Made by a program: the position numbers and the translations under genes
Assembly (NCBI GenBank): GCA_026399875.1
Contig: JAPLQF010000012.1
Location: 1-45,520, forward strand
Direction of reading: 5' to 3'
Origin: Burkholderiales bacterium
Lineage (GTDB): Bacteria > Pseudomonadota > Gammaproteobacteria > Burkholderiales > Burkholderiaceae_E
Length of the DNA: 45,520 nt
In this document: positions 32,542-42,021 of the stretch, one piece after another
Position numbering within the stretch: the first letter of the stretch is position 1
Layout of the letters: each line of letters begins with the position of its first letter
Notes under the pieces: generated by a model
The model's input: the letters and a program-made list of their open reading frames with translations, nothing else
Databases searched by the model: none
Told to the model about the DNA's origin: nothing

Positions 32542-34020
32542 ATGATCGGCGCCATGAACGCCATTCGTCCCCAAGCCCTTGCCAAATCGATTGCGAGCTC
32601 CGGCTCCGCAAGCGATCCGATGACCCCCCTTTATGCCCGCGCCGACCGCTGGCTGCTGGCCGTGCTGGCGATCTGCGAGCTGGCGGCCATCGGGCTGTCG
32701 CTCTACTTCAGTCGAATCGATCTGGCGCTCGGCATCGGCTTGCCGGTCGTTGGCATCGCGGCTTTCCTGGTCCTGACCCAGCCGGGCCGGCTGGTGACGC
32801 GGCTCTACATGGCCTTTGCCTTCATGGCGATCACCGCGCTGCAGATCCAGCTGTCGCAGGGACTGCAGGAGGCCCACTTCGGGGTTTTCGTCAGCCTGGC
32901 GTTTCTGCTGGCCTATCGTGACTGGAAGCCGATTCTGGTGGGGGCAGTGACGATTGCGCTGCACCATGCGAGCTTCAATATCTTCCAGCAGTGGGGTTGG
33001 GGGCCGATCTGTTTTGCGCAGCCGAGCTGGGCGCTGGTTGCGATGCATGCCTCGTATGTGGTGGTGCAATCAGCGCTGCAGATTGTCATGGCGCTGGAGC
33101 TCAGCCACGACGCCCGCCTGGGGACAGAACTGGCGCGAGTGACCACATCGATGCGCGGCAGCGCCGATCGCCTGTGCCTCGATCTGTCGTCGGTGCGGGT
33201 CGAGACGCCGCTTGGGCGCGATCTGCTTGAGTCGATCGAGCGGATCGGCGCAGTGATGCAGGAAGTCGAGGCCTCGGCCGCATCGGTTCGCATCGCGTCG
33301 GTCGAAATTGCGCAGGGCAATGGCGATCTCTCGGAGCGCACCGAACAAACCGCCGCCAACCTGCAGAAAACCGCCTCCTCCATGGAAGAGCTGGCCGCGA
33401 CCGTGCGCCAGACCGCTGACCATGCCGAGCGGGCCGAGGCCCTGTCGCTCGCAGCCTCGAAGGTCGCGGTCGATGGCGGCCAGTCGGTCGAGGATGTCGT
33501 CTCGACCATGGCCGGCATCACGCAGAGCAGCCGCAAGATCGGCGACATCATCGGTGTGATCGACGGTATCGCGTTTCAGACGAATATTCTCGCGCTCAAT
33601 GCCGCGGTCGAGGCCGCTCGCGCCGGCGAGCAGGGCCGTGGCTTTGCGGTGGTGGCGGCCGAGGTCCGGTCGCTTGCCAAGCGCAGCACCGATGCCGCCC
33701 GCGAGATCAAGCTGCTGATCGAGGAGTCGGTAGCCCGGGTCGAGCAGGGCTCGCAACGGGTCGGCGAAGCCGGTGCGACCATGCGGCGCATCGTTGAATC
33801 GGTGAAGGAAACCGGCTCACTGATTGCCGAGATCAGCCGTGCAACCCAGGAGCAGAGCGCGGGCGTGGCGCATGTGAATCAGGCCGTCGGCGAACTCGAC
33901 GGCATGACCCAGCAGAACTCGGCGCTGGTCGAGCAAAGCGCCGCTGCGGCGCTCAGCCTGAAAGATCAGGCCGAGCGGTTGTCGCATGCGGTGGCTCAGT
34001 TCGAGGTCCGGCGCGGCTGA
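32542..34020 (+). CDS. Methyl-accepting chemotaxis protein without periplasmic domain
   Basis: 492 residues. Residues 30-190 carry about six hydrophobic segments with the motif [16 protein letters not shown] in the membrane block; no large periplasmic sensor is present. The cytoplasmic part has the signalling tip [20 protein letters not shown] followed by [20 protein letters not shown], and methylation helices on either side. It should bind CheA/CheW and report a membrane-linked stimulus such as redox or energy state (inference). No pentapeptide for CheR is seen at the C-terminus. Encoded alone. Confidence 0.93.
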   Translation: MIGAMNAIRPQALAKSIASSGSASDPMTPLYARADRWLLAVLAICELAAIGLSLYFSRIDLALGIGLPVVGIAAFLVLTQPGRLVTRLYMAFAFMAITALQIQLSQGLQEAHFGVFVSLAFLLAYRDWKPILVGAVTIALHHASFNIFQQWGWGPICFAQPSWALVAMHASYVVVQSALQIVMALELSHDARLGTELARVTTSMRGSADRLCLDLSSVRVETPLGRDLLESIERIGAVMQEVEASAASVRIASVEIAQGNGDLSERTEQTAANLQKTASSMEELAATVRQTADHAERAEALSLAASKVAVDGGQSVEDVVSTMAGITQSSRKIGDIIGVIDGIAFQTNILALNAAVEAARAGEQGRGFAVVAAEVRSLAKRSTDAAREIKLLIEESVARVEQGSQRVGEAGATMRRIVESVKETGSLIAEISRATQEQSAGVAHVNQAVGELDGMTQQNSALVEQSAAAALSLKDQAERLSHAVAQFEVRRG

Positions 34021-34044
34021 TCCGCCGGTCGGCCCCGCCCGGTC

Positions 34045-35034
34045 TCAGTCGAGCTTGATCCCGGTCTGCTCGGTCAGACGCACCCAGATCGGACTTTCGT
34101 CGCGCCAGCGCTGCTGGGCCACCGCGGTCGTCGTCGGCTTGGCATCGATGGCGAAGGCTTCGCGCAGGGCCAGCCCCTTGGGCGATTCGGCCGCTTCCAC
34201 AAACAGGTCACCCATGCGCTTGACAATGTCGGCCGGTGTGCCGGCTGGTGCAAGCATGGCCAGGCAGCCGTCGAGCTTGAAGACCTGCCCTTCAAACCCT
34301 TGCGAGACAAAGGAGGTCACCTGCGGCAGTTTCGGCGACTTTTCGCTCCCGACCGAGGCAAGCACCCGCACCGTCCCCTTGGCCAGATGCGGTGACAGGG
34401 CGACATAACTGCCGATGCCTCCTTGCACCACGCCCGAGACCACGTCGATCCACATCGGGCCCTCGCCCTTGTAGTGGATGACCTCGATCTTCGTGCCAAA
34501 GCGCGAATTGAAGTCGGCAGCCGCCAGATGCGGGACCGAGGCCTGACCGTAGCTCGCCATCGAGGTCTGCTTGGTCTTGGCGATCTCGACCCAGTCCTTG
34601 ACGGTCTTGGCCGGCGAGTCGGTGGGCACCGCCATCAGCAGCGGCCCGACCGGCAGCAGCGAGATCGGCGTGAAGTCCTTGTCGGCCTCGAAGGGCAGCT
34701 TGCGATACAGCGCCCGGCTGCCCCAGACCGAGGTCGAGGTGGTCACGCCGATGGTGTAGCCATCAGGCGCCGCCCGCGACAGCGCCTCGAGCGAGATGAA
34801 GCCGCCCGCGCCGACCCGGTTTTCGACCACCACCGGCACACCGAGCTTCTGGCTCATGTAGTCGCCGAGCATTCGCGCATAAGGGTCTGTCGTGCCCCCC
34901 GGCGCAAAGCCGCAGAAAATTCGGATCGGCTTGGTCGGCCAGGCCTGAGCATGGGCGCTGGGCAGTGCAGCCGCCCCGAGTGCCGCGAGTGCGGCGCGAT
35001 GGATCAGTCTTCGATCAGGGGAATCGATATGCAT
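34045..35034 (-). CDS. Bug-family tripartite tricarboxylate receptor
   Basis: 329 residues from ATG 35034 with GGAG upstream. Signal peptide (AALAALGAAALPSAHAQAWP), then PIRIFCGFAPGGTTDPYARM, VVVENRVGAGGFISLEAL and APDGYTIGV, the family's ligand-loop signatures. Bug proteins are periplasmic receptors for carboxylates, usually supplying TctAB-type transporters. None is encoded here, as is common for the expanded Bug families of Burkholderiales. It follows the amidohydrolase gene on the same strand, 86 bp away. Confidence 0.92.
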   Translation of the reverse strand: MHIDSPDRRLIHRAALAALGAAALPSAHAQAWPTKPIRIFCGFAPGGTTDPYARMLGDYMSQKLGVPVVVENRVGAGGFISLEALSRAAPDGYTIGVTTSTSVWGSRALYRKLPFEADKDFTPISLLPVGPLLMAVPTDSPAKTVKDWVEIAKTKQTSMASYGQASVPHLAAADFNSRFGTKIEVIHYKGEGPMWIDVVSGVVQGGIGSYVALSPHLAKGTVRVLASVGSEKSPKLPQVTSFVSQGFEGQVFKLDGCLAMLAPAGTPADIVKRMGDLFVEAAESPKGLALREAFAIDAKPTTTAVAQQRWRDESPIWVRLTEQTGIKLD

Positions 35035-35120
35035 GCAGGTCTCCTCGCTGGACGGCTCGAGATGGCCATCTCGAGCCCATCGTGGCAGATCACGACCGGC
35101 CTGTGAAGCGAGCGTGTCGC

Positions 35121-36887
35121 TCAGGGCTTGGTCACCCCCAGCTTGTAGACCGTCGTGCCTTCCTTGATCGTCTCGACCACCTGAATGTTCTTGATGCTTG
35201 CCGGATCGACTTTCAGCGGGTTTTTCTCCAGTACCACCAGATCGGCGAGCTTGCCGGTCTCGAGCGTGCCTTTCGTCTTTTCTTCCTTGATCTGATAAGC
35301 CGCCATCGCGGTCACCGCGCGCAGCCCGACATAAGGCGTGACCCGCTCGTCGGGGCCGAGCACCTTGCCGCTGGCCGAGACGCGGTTGACGCCAGCATCG
35401 ACCAGCGCCAGCACCGACGGGATCGGTGTGATCGGCGCATCGTGCGAGAAGGTAAAGGGCATGCCGCGCTTTTCGAAGGTGTTGGCCGGATTGGCAAACG
35501 CGGTTCGCTTCGGCCCCCACAAGACCGCGATCGAATCGCCGCCCTTGGGCAGGGTGGTGGTGAGGAAACTCGGAATCGCGCCAACCGCCTTGATGCGCGC
35601 AAGCTGGTCGGGGCGCAGTACCGCGGCATGGATGAGCACCGGGCGATGGTCACGCATGCCGTACTTCTTTTTCGCTTTCTCGATCGCCTGCAATGCCTGG
35701 TCGGCGGCTGCATCGCCCAGCATATGCATGTTGATCTGCATGTTGGTCGTCCAGTACTTGTCGAAGGTGGCATCGAGCGCCTCGTTCGGTATCTGCTGGT
35801 AGCCCTTGAACGCGCCAGTCTTTCCGGGCGGATTGACCGTGAAGGGCTCGGTCATCCAGCAGGTGTCGGGGCTGCCGTCGAGCCAGTACTTGATTCCACC
35901 CAGACGCACGCGATTGATATAGCGCTTGTCCAGATCGGGGCGCAGCGCCAGCAGCTTTTTCGAGGTGCCGTCGGGCTTGGCGTTGTACTCGGTCGCAATC
36001 GAGTAGGCGGCGTTGACCGTGTCGTCGGTGGCGGTGTCCTTGGCGCAGATATAGAGGTCGATCGGCAATACCTTCTTGTCGATTGCGTTGCGAACAATGT
36101 CGATGTCATCGGCGCCCAGCCCGAGGCCGCATTCCTGTGCGGTGGTCTGGCCGTGTCGGGCCCATACACCTGCAGCGCCTGCTGCCACCCGATCGGCCAG
36201 TTCGCCGGTAAAGGCAGGGCGCTTGATGCGCACCGCATTGAGCGCGGTCTCCTCCATCGGGCCGGCAAGCGACTTGCCGTCGGCCTTGCGCGCAAAGACG
36301 CCGCCTTCGGGGTCTTTGGTCTCGGCGCTGACGCCGGTGAGTTTGAACAGAGCCGAGTTGCCCGAGGCGAGGTGGCCGGAGGAGTCGACGATCATCACCG
36401 GCCGGTCGGGCGAGATCGTGTCGAGCTCTTCGATGGTCGGCGTGCGGTTCTCCTTGAGTGCGCGCGCGCTGTAGCCCATGCCGACGATCCACTGCCCGTC
36501 GGGAACCTTGCTGACATGGGCCTTCATGCGCGCAAGCAGATCCGGAATGTCGGGCGTGTTGAAGAGGTCGGCGTCCATCATGTTCTTGCCGAACACGATC
36601 ATGTGCCCGTGGGTGTCGATGAAACCCGGCAGCAGCGTCTTGCCGGCCAGATCAACCATCTGCGTGGCGCTGCCCTTGAGCTTCATCGCGCCGCTGCGCG
36701 GGCCGACATAGGCGATCTTGCCGCCCCGCACCGCGAGCGCACTGGCGTAGTCGGGCGTCTTGCCCTTCATCGTGAGGATGTCGCCGCCGAAATAGATGGT
36801 GTCGGCCGGCTGCGCCGCGATGGCCACTGGTACCGAGGCGGTGATGGCGAGTCCGATGGCGGCAAGCGCTGATGTGCCCAATCTCAT
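35121..36887 (-). CDS. Exported amidohydrolase (YtcJ-like)
   Basis: 588 residues. Signal peptide MRLGTSALAAIGLAITASVP, then LLPGFIDTHGHMIVFG with the H-x-H metal pair, SGHLASGNSALFKLTG, GIKYWLDGSPD, INMHMLGDAAADQAL, HAAVLRPDQ and FTFSHDAPITP with the metal-binding Asp; the C-terminus GTLETGKLADLVVLEKNPLK is the usual amidohydrolase ending. Hydrolyses an amide or related bond in the periplasm; substrate unknown. CAGG stands just before ATG 36887. Flanked by two Bug receptors, which suggests uptake of its products. Confidence 0.9.
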   Translation of the reverse strand: MRLGTSALAAIGLAITASVPVAIAAQPADTIYFGGDILTMKGKTPDYASALAVRGGKIAYVGPRSGAMKLKGSATQMVDLAGKTLLPGFIDTHGHMIVFGKNMMDADLFNTPDIPDLLARMKAHVSKVPDGQWIVGMGYSARALKENRTPTIEELDTISPDRPVMIVDSSGHLASGNSALFKLTGVSAETKDPEGGVFARKADGKSLAGPMEETALNAVRIKRPAFTGELADRVAAGAAGVWARHGQTTAQECGLGLGADDIDIVRNAIDKKVLPIDLYICAKDTATDDTVNAAYSIATEYNAKPDGTSKKLLALRPDLDKRYINRVRLGGIKYWLDGSPDTCWMTEPFTVNPPGKTGAFKGYQQIPNEALDATFDKYWTTNMQINMHMLGDAAADQALQAIEKAKKKYGMRDHRPVLIHAAVLRPDQLARIKAVGAIPSFLTTTLPKGGDSIAVLWGPKRTAFANPANTFEKRGMPFTFSHDAPITPIPSVLALVDAGVNRVSASGKVLGPDERVTPYVGLRAVTAMAAYQIKEEKTKGTLETGKLADLVVLEKNPLKVDPASIKNIQVVETIKEGTTVYKLGVTKP

Positions 36888-37115
36888 ACCTGATCCTTTG
36901 TCTGGAATTCGAGGCTCGATGCATCCGAGCCGATTGAAGCAGAAAACGATTCATTTTTCACACGCCGGATTTCGATTCCGCACGACAGGCGCCGAACCAT
37001 GTCGCGCACCGATCTTCCTCCACGGGGGGCTTGCGATCGGCCAGCAGGGGAGCAGGTGGCGCGCCTGAGGGTCTCGGGTAAGCTCGCAGGCTTTCCGACC
37101 CGCCAGGAACCTGCC

Positions 37116-38120
37116 ATGACCGATCGCCGACAATTCCTCGCCCTGAGCGGCTCAACGGCGGTGCTCGCCCTGACAGCCGCCGCTGCACCGGTCTTGGCCC
37201 AGCAATCAGGTGCAGCATGGTCACCTGCCCGCACGATCACGATCGTCGTGCCCTATCCGGCGGGTGGCCCGACCGACATCGTGGCGCGTGCGGTCGCCAC
37301 CGAACTCGCCCGTGATCTCGGTCAGTCGGTGGTGGTCGACAACCTGCCCGGTGGCGCCGGTGCTATCGGCACGCGCAAGGTCGCGCAGTCGGCGCCCGAC
37401 GGCTATACCCTGGTGCTGGGGACCAATCAGACCCATGCCACCAATATTTCGCTGCTGCCACAGGGCGGCGGTTACGACCCGATCAAGGACTTCGTGCCGA
37501 TCGCCGGCCTCGCCGATCTTCAGCATGTTCTGGTGGTGGCCAACGAATTGCCGGTGCGCAGTGCCGCCGATCTGGTGGCCCTCGCACGCAAGGAGCCCGG
37601 GCGGCTGACCGCCGGCTCGACCGGCCTCGGATCGGCCTCGCATCTTGCGCTCGAACTCTTCAAGGTGCGGACCGGTGCGGCCATCGTTCATGTGCCCTAC
37701 AAGGGCTCGGCACCCCTGCTCACCGATCTGCTCGGCGGCCATGTCAACCTGAGTTTCGCCACCACGCCGACCGTGCTCGCGTCGATCCAGGCGGGCAAGC
37801 TTCGGGCGATCGCAGTGGCCTCGCCGAATCGGTCACCCGATCTGCCCGAGTTGCCCACGCTTGCACAGGCCGGCGTGAGCGGCGTCGAGGCCGATGCCTG
37901 GCTGGCCTTGTTTGCGCCGGCTGCCGTACCGGCGCCGGTGCTGGCGCGCCTGCGCGAATCAACCGCCGCTGCGATGAAGCAGGAGGCGGTGCTGAGCACG
38001 ATGCGCAAAAGCGGCATGACCCCGAATGCCCGCAGCGGCGAGGCGTTTGCGGTGTTCGTTCGAGACGATGTCGCGCGCTGGGCCGAGGTGGTGAGGGTCG
38101 CCAACGTCAAGGCCGAATAG
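37116..38120 (+). CDS. Bug-family tripartite tricarboxylate receptor, second copy
   Basis: 334 residues from ATG 37116, with AGGAA 7 nt upstream. Signal peptide with twin-Arg-like RRQFLALSGSTAVLALTAAA ending LAQQ, then TITIVVPYPAGGPTDIVARA, VVVDNLPGGAGAIGTRKV, APDGYTLVLGTNQTHA and VPYKGSAPLLTDLLGGHV. Same role as the other Bug protein but clearly divergent in sequence. It is divergently placed from the amidohydrolase gene. Confidence 0.93.
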   Translation: MTDRRQFLALSGSTAVLALTAAAAPVLAQQSGAAWSPARTITIVVPYPAGGPTDIVARAVATELARDLGQSVVVDNLPGGAGAIGTRKVAQSAPDGYTLVLGTNQTHATNISLLPQGGGYDPIKDFVPIAGLADLQHVLVVANELPVRSAADLVALARKEPGRLTAGSTGLGSASHLALELFKVRTGAAIVHVPYKGSAPLLTDLLGGHVNLSFATTPTVLASIQAGKLRAIAVASPNRSPDLPELPTLAQAGVSGVEADAWLALFAPAAVPAPVLARLRESTAAAMKQEAVLSTMRKSGMTPNARSGEAFAVFVRDDVARWAEVVRVANVKAE

Positions 38121-38159
38121 CAGCGCAGCCACCCCCGGTCAGCCTGGCGACAATCTCGT

Positions 38160-38519
38160 TCAGTCTTCTGAACGCAACCGGCTGATGATCCAGCAGGCAA
38201 TCGCGATCATCAGGATCGCGCCGCTCTCATAGAGCAGGATCGACGGATCCCCTTCCTTGCCCTGCAGGATGATGAGACGGCTGAGCGCGGTCATCGCGAT
38301 GAAGAGCGGAATCGTGATTGGGATCTTGCTGCTGCTGTAGAAGGCCGCCAGCATTCCGAGCACTTCGGCATAGATGAACATCAGCAGCAGGTCTTTCAGT
38401 TCGATCTGATGATGGTCGACAAGGCGCATGACCTCCTGGAACATCGCCGCGATCGTGAAGCCGGCGATCAGAACCAGAAAGATCTTTTCAGTAACTTCAA
38501 TCAGTCGTTTGATATTCAT
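38160..38519 (-). CDS. PsiE-like membrane protein
   Basis: 119 residues from ATG 38519 with GGAG upstream. Four hydrophobic segments; IFLVLIAGFTIAAMFQEVMR, ELKDLLLMFIYAEVLGMLAA and PITIPLFIAMTALSRLIILQ match the phosphate-starvation-inducible PsiE family. Biochemical role unknown. It starts 20 bp after the MBL gene ends, so the two are probably cotranscribed. Confidence 0.88.
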   Translation of the reverse strand: MNIKRLIEVTEKIFLVLIAGFTIAAMFQEVMRLVDHHQIELKDLLLMFIYAEVLGMLAAFYSSSKIPITIPLFIAMTALSRLIILQGKEGDPSILLYESGAILMIAIACWIISRLRSED

Positions 38520-38539
38520 GGCGTGGGATCTCCGAGTCC

Positions 38540-39499
38540 TCAGTTCTGCAGCGCTTTCCACATCTCGATGTCACGCTCGGCGGTCCAGATGCGCGGATGC
38601 CGGATGCCGCTGGCCTCGTCGAAGGCCCGCGAGACATCGAAGGGCAGGCAGTGCTCGTAGATGAAGACCTTGCCGAAGACCGGGTCCATCACGGCGCGGA
38701 CGTCTTCAAACACCTGTTTGAGATCCTTGCCGGCGGCTACGCCCGCACGGGCGGTGCTGTAGAGGTCGGTCACCCATTTGCGGGTGTAGTCGATCGCCTT
38801 GTCGCAGTCGGCCGGGGTGAGCAGCGCTTCGCCGCGGCCCGGCACCAGCTTGTGCGCTTTCAGGGCGCGCAGTTTTTCGAGCGTTGCCGGCCATTCCTCA
38901 AGCTGCGCGTCCCCGGTGTAGACGCCGGCGTTGTACTCGACCAGGTCGCCAGAGAACACAACGTTCTGCGAGGGCACCCAGGCAATCGTGTCGCCCTTGG
39001 TATGACCGGCGCCCAGATGCATGAGTCGCACTTCGAGCTTGCCCAGAAAGAGCGTGAGCTCGCGCTCGAACACCATGGTCGGCCAGGTCAGGCCGGGCAC
39101 CGACTCAACACCGGCAAAGAGACGCGGAAAGCGCTCGATTTCGCTTTTCATGTCGTGGGCGCCGCGCTCGACGATCAGCTCCCAGGTGCCGCGCGAGGCG
39201 ATCACCTCGGTGGCGCCTTCCTTGAAATAGGCCGACGCACCGAGCACCCGCACCGCATGGTAGTGGCTGAGCACCACATACTTGATCGGCTTGTCGGTGA
39301 TCCCTCGAATGCGGGCGATCAGGTCCTGCGCCATGGCCGGTGTGGCAGTGGTGTCGATCACCATGCAGGCATCGTCGCCGATGATCACGCCCGAATTCGG
39401 ATCGCCTTCTGTGGTGTAGGCCCAGCAGTTGGCCGACAGCTGCGTGAAGGTGACCACCTTCTCGGTGAGGTCGGCCTGCGAGGCGAAAGAAGCGCTCAT
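38540..39499 (-). CDS. MBL-fold protein with an altered metal motif
   Basis: 319 residues. The fold is clear: NSGVIIGDDACMVIDTTATP, YVVLSHYHAVRVLGASAYF, HLGAGHTKGDTIAWVPSQNV and VFSGDLVEY. The usual H-x-H-x-D-H reads H-Y-H-A-V-R, so the Asp and His that hold the second metal are missing, while the later His and Asp remain. It may bind one metal or act on an unusual substrate. GGAG precedes ATG 39499. Context (PsiE downstream) does not reveal the substrate. Confidence 0.87.
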   Translation of the reverse strand: MSASFASQADLTEKVVTFTQLSANCWAYTTEGDPNSGVIIGDDACMVIDTTATPAMAQDLIARIRGITDKPIKYVVLSHYHAVRVLGASAYFKEGATEVIASRGTWELIVERGAHDMKSEIERFPRLFAGVESVPGLTWPTMVFERELTLFLGKLEVRLMHLGAGHTKGDTIAWVPSQNVVFSGDLVEYNAGVYTGDAQLEEWPATLEKLRALKAHKLVPGRGEALLTPADCDKAIDYTRKWVTDLYSTARAGVAAGKDLKQVFEDVRAVMDPVFGKVFIYEHCLPFDVSRAFDEASGIRHPRIWTAERDIEMWKALQN

Positions 39500-39553
39500 C
39501 GGAGTCTCCTGGGTAAGGGTTGCCGGGCGCGGGCTCGGCAGCGGGTCAATCGG

Positions 39554-39608
39554 TTCAGTTCAATCGCTTCAGTTCAATCGCGTCAGCAAAAACCGCTTCA
39601 GTTCAATC
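39554..39608. repeat. Three copies of a 12-13-bp repeat
   Basis: TTCAGTTCAATCG at 39554-39566 and 39568-39580, and TTCAGTTCAATC at 39597-39608, in the gap between the MBL gene start and the TetR gene end. The first two are spaced 14 bp. Function unknown. Confidence 0.7.
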
Positions 39609-39692
39609 AGGCTGCTTCAAAAGCAGACTGGGACAGTCGGTCTGCGCAGCCAGGATCGCCGGAAGTATACGGAGCGAAGGCCGCGCACCGGT

Positions 39693-40322
39693 TCATTGCG
39701 GCGCCTCGGCGGGCTGCGATGGCAGGCGCGGTGCTGCGGCTTGAAGGCCGCGCTCCCACAATTCGATGACCAGTTGCGCATAGCGCTCGTAACTCATCGG
39801 CCCGTCGGGCCGCAGCCATGCAAAGGTGAAATTGATCATTCCGAGCAGCGCCATGGTTGCCGGCTTGCGCTCGTCGGCGCTGAAGCGATCAGGCGCTACC
39901 TTGCGCAGGCATTCGCCGAGCGTGTCGACCACGGCACGCTCCTGGGCACGGATCTGATCGCGCAGGGCCGGCTCGAGATATCGCACGTCGTTGAGCAGAG
40001 CGATATGCAGTTCGCGCGAATCGCGATATTCAATCAGCAGCGTCCGCACCAGCTCGCCGAGTTCCTCGGCCGCAGACAGGCTGCGCGCACCGACGCCTTC
40101 GACCTTCGCGATCAGGCGGCGGGTATAGCGATCGAGCGACTCGAACAGCAGCGCCTCCTTGCTCGGAAAGTAGTGGTAGAGCGCCGCCTTCGACAGGCCG
40201 CAGGCCGCCGCGAGCTGGGCCATCGAGGCACTCGGATAGCCGAGCTCGGCAAACGCTGCGGTGGCCTGTGTCAGGATCAGGTCGCGTTGCCGGTCGTGGG
40301 CGATCGCCTTCGGACGAGCCAT
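39693..40322 (-). CDS. paaR: TetR-family repressor, PaaR-like
   Basis: 209 residues from ATG 40322. SMAQLAAACGLSKAALYHYF is the helix-turn-helix; the C-terminal TetR_C part (MALLGMINFTFAWLRPDG, YAQLVIELWERGL) resembles PaaR-type regulators that respond to phenylacetyl-CoA. It starts 2 bp after the paaE stop, as the last gene of the paa operon, so repressor and enzymes are made together. The likely target is the palindrome before paaA. Confidence 0.88.
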   Translation of the reverse strand: MARPKAIAHDRQRDLILTQATAAFAELGYPSASMAQLAAACGLSKAALYHYFPSKEALLFESLDRYTRRLIAKVEGVGARSLSAAEELGELVRTLLIEYRDSRELHIALLNDVRYLEPALRDQIRAQERAVVDTLGECLRKVAPDRFSADERKPATMALLGMINFTFAWLRPDGPMSYERYAQLVIELWERGLQAAAPRLPSQPAEAPQ

Positions 40323-40324
40323 GC

Positions 40325-41476
40325 CTAGCGCTCGTCGAAGCTGATCACGACATGGTCGGTCACCGGATGGGACTGGCAAGTCAGCACGAAACCTTTGGCG
40401 ATTTCCTGGGGTTCGAGCGTGTAATTGCGGTCCATCCTGACCTCACCTTCCAGCACGCGGGCACGACAGGTGCAACAGACCGCTGCTTTGCAGGCATAGG
40501 GCAGATTGGCTCCCGCGGCCAGACCGGCATCGAGAATGGACGGGCCATCGGCTGCGATGCGCAGATGCCGTGCCTTGCCGTCGGCGATGACCACCACCGT
40601 CGAACCGGCTGCGTCGCCGGGGTGTGCCACCGGCGGCGATTTGGTGTTTGGAGTGGTGCTTTGAGTGGCGGCCTGGCTGGCAGACCCCGCGCCAGACCCG
40701 CCCTGTGTCGCCATCCCGTGCGAGCCGAAGCGTTCGATATGGATCCTGTCAGCCGCCACGCCGGCCTCGCGCAGGCTTGATTCGACCGCGTCCATCATCG
40801 GCGCCGGGCCACAGATGAAGGCCTCGTCGATCGATTGCGGCGAGATCAGGGTCTGCAGCAGTTCGCGGCAGCGCGGCGCATCGAGCAGGCCCGAGAGCAG
40901 ATCGATTTCGTTCGGTTCGTCCGACAGCACATGGATCAGCGCCAGCCGGTCGATATACCGGTTTTTCAGTGCCTGCAGCGCCTCGAGAAACATGATCGAC
41001 TCGACGGTGCGATTGCCGTAGACCAGCGTGAATCGGCTGGCGGGCTCGGTTGCAAGCAAGGTCCGGATGAGCGAGAGCATCGGCGTGATCCCCGAGCCCC
41101 CGGCGAATCCGACATGATGGCGCGAGCGGCTTGCATCGGGCGCGATGCCGAAGCGCCCGTCGGGGGTCATGACCTCAATCGACTCGCCGGCCACGAGCGC
41201 CTGGTTGGCCCAGTTCGAGAACCGACCCTGAGCGACCCGCTTGATCGCCACGCGCAGTTCGCCGGTGGCCTGGTAGTCGGGCTCTCCGACGCACACCGAA
41301 TACGATCGGCGCAGGGTGTCGTTATCGACGTTCGCGCTAAGCGTAAGGAACTGCCCGGCCCGGAAGCGATAGGCCTCGCGCAGGTCCTGGGGCACCTCGA
41401 AGGCCACCGAGATCGAATCAGCGGTCTCTGGCCTGACCTCGCGGATCGTCAGCCTGTGAAAGCTTGGCATCGCCAT
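40325..41476 (-). CDS. paaE: Phenylacetyl-CoA epoxidase reductase subunit
   Basis: 383 residues. N-terminal FAD domain (RRSYSVCVGE), NAD domain (VGFAGGSGITPMLSLIRTL, FICGPAPMMDAVESSL) and a C-terminal [2Fe-2S] domain with ACKAAVCCTCRARVLEGEV (C-x4-C-x2-C) and a last Cys in VLTCQSHP. A Ser/Thr/Pro/Gly-rich linker separates the last two. It passes electrons from NADPH to the PaaA diiron centre. ATG 41476 is used; ATG 41470 is an alternative. Confidence 0.95.
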   Translation of the reverse strand: MAMPSFHRLTIREVRPETADSISVAFEVPQDLREAYRFRAGQFLTLSANVDNDTLRRSYSVCVGEPDYQATGELRVAIKRVAQGRFSNWANQALVAGESIEVMTPDGRFGIAPDASRSRHHVGFAGGSGITPMLSLIRTLLATEPASRFTLVYGNRTVESIMFLEALQALKNRYIDRLALIHVLSDEPNEIDLLSGLLDAPRCRELLQTLISPQSIDEAFICGPAPMMDAVESSLREAGVAADRIHIERFGSHGMATQGGSGAGSASQAATQSTTPNTKSPPVAHPGDAAGSTVVVIADGKARHLRIAADGPSILDAGLAAGANLPYACKAAVCCTCRARVLEGEVRMDRNYTLEPQEIAKGFVLTCQSHPVTDHVVISFDER

Positions 41477-41496
41477 GGCGGTGTCTCTGCAGGGGT

Positions 41497-42021
41497 TCAG
41501 TAGGGCTTGAAGTAGTCGAAGGGCTCGCGGCAGGCGAGGCAGCGATGGATCGCCTTGCACGGCGTCGACCCGTATTCAGACAGCTGCTCGGTCTTGATCG
41601 ACCCGCAATTCGGGCAGGCGATCGGCGCCGGTTGCATCGCCTTGCGCGGCACGAAGCGCATTACCGCGTCCGGCAGCACGGCGCCGCGCCCGGGCGGGGC
41701 GATGCCATAGGCGCGCAGACGTTCACGGCCGGTCTCGCTGATCCAGTCGGTCGTCCAGGGCGGCGAGAGCGTCAGACGCACCTGGGCATCGGCAAAGCCG
41801 TTCTCGACAAGGATCTGCCTCACATCGGCGGCGATCACTTCGGTAGCCGGGCAGCCGGTATAGGTCGGCGTGATCGTCACCACGATGCGTCCGGCTTCGC
41901 GCCGCACCGATCGCACGATGCCCAGATCGCCCAGCGTGATCACCGGGATCTCGGGGTCGGGCACCGAGGCGGCGAGTGCCGCAGCCTGCGCGAGCAGCGG
42001 ATCGGCCTCGCTGATCACCAT
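41497..42021 (-). CDS. paaD: Phenylacetate pathway PaaD protein
   Basis: 174 residues. DPEIPVITLGDLGIVRSVRR and VTITPTYTGCPATEVIAADV form the DUF59/MIP18-like domain; the C-terminus has two Cys pairs (ACPNCGS, RCLACREPF) for zinc or iron-sulfur binding. PaaD is needed for maturation of the epoxidase iron-sulfur centre. Its start lies within the end of paaC (7-bp overlap). Confidence 0.95.
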   Translation of the reverse strand: MVISEADPLLAQAAALAASVPDPEIPVITLGDLGIVRSVRREAGRIVVTITPTYTGCPATEVIAADVRQILVENGFADAQVRLTLSPPWTTDWISETGRERLRAYGIAPPGRGAVLPDAVMRFVPRKAMQPAPIACPNCGSIKTEQLSEYGSTPCKAIHRCLACREPFDYFKPY

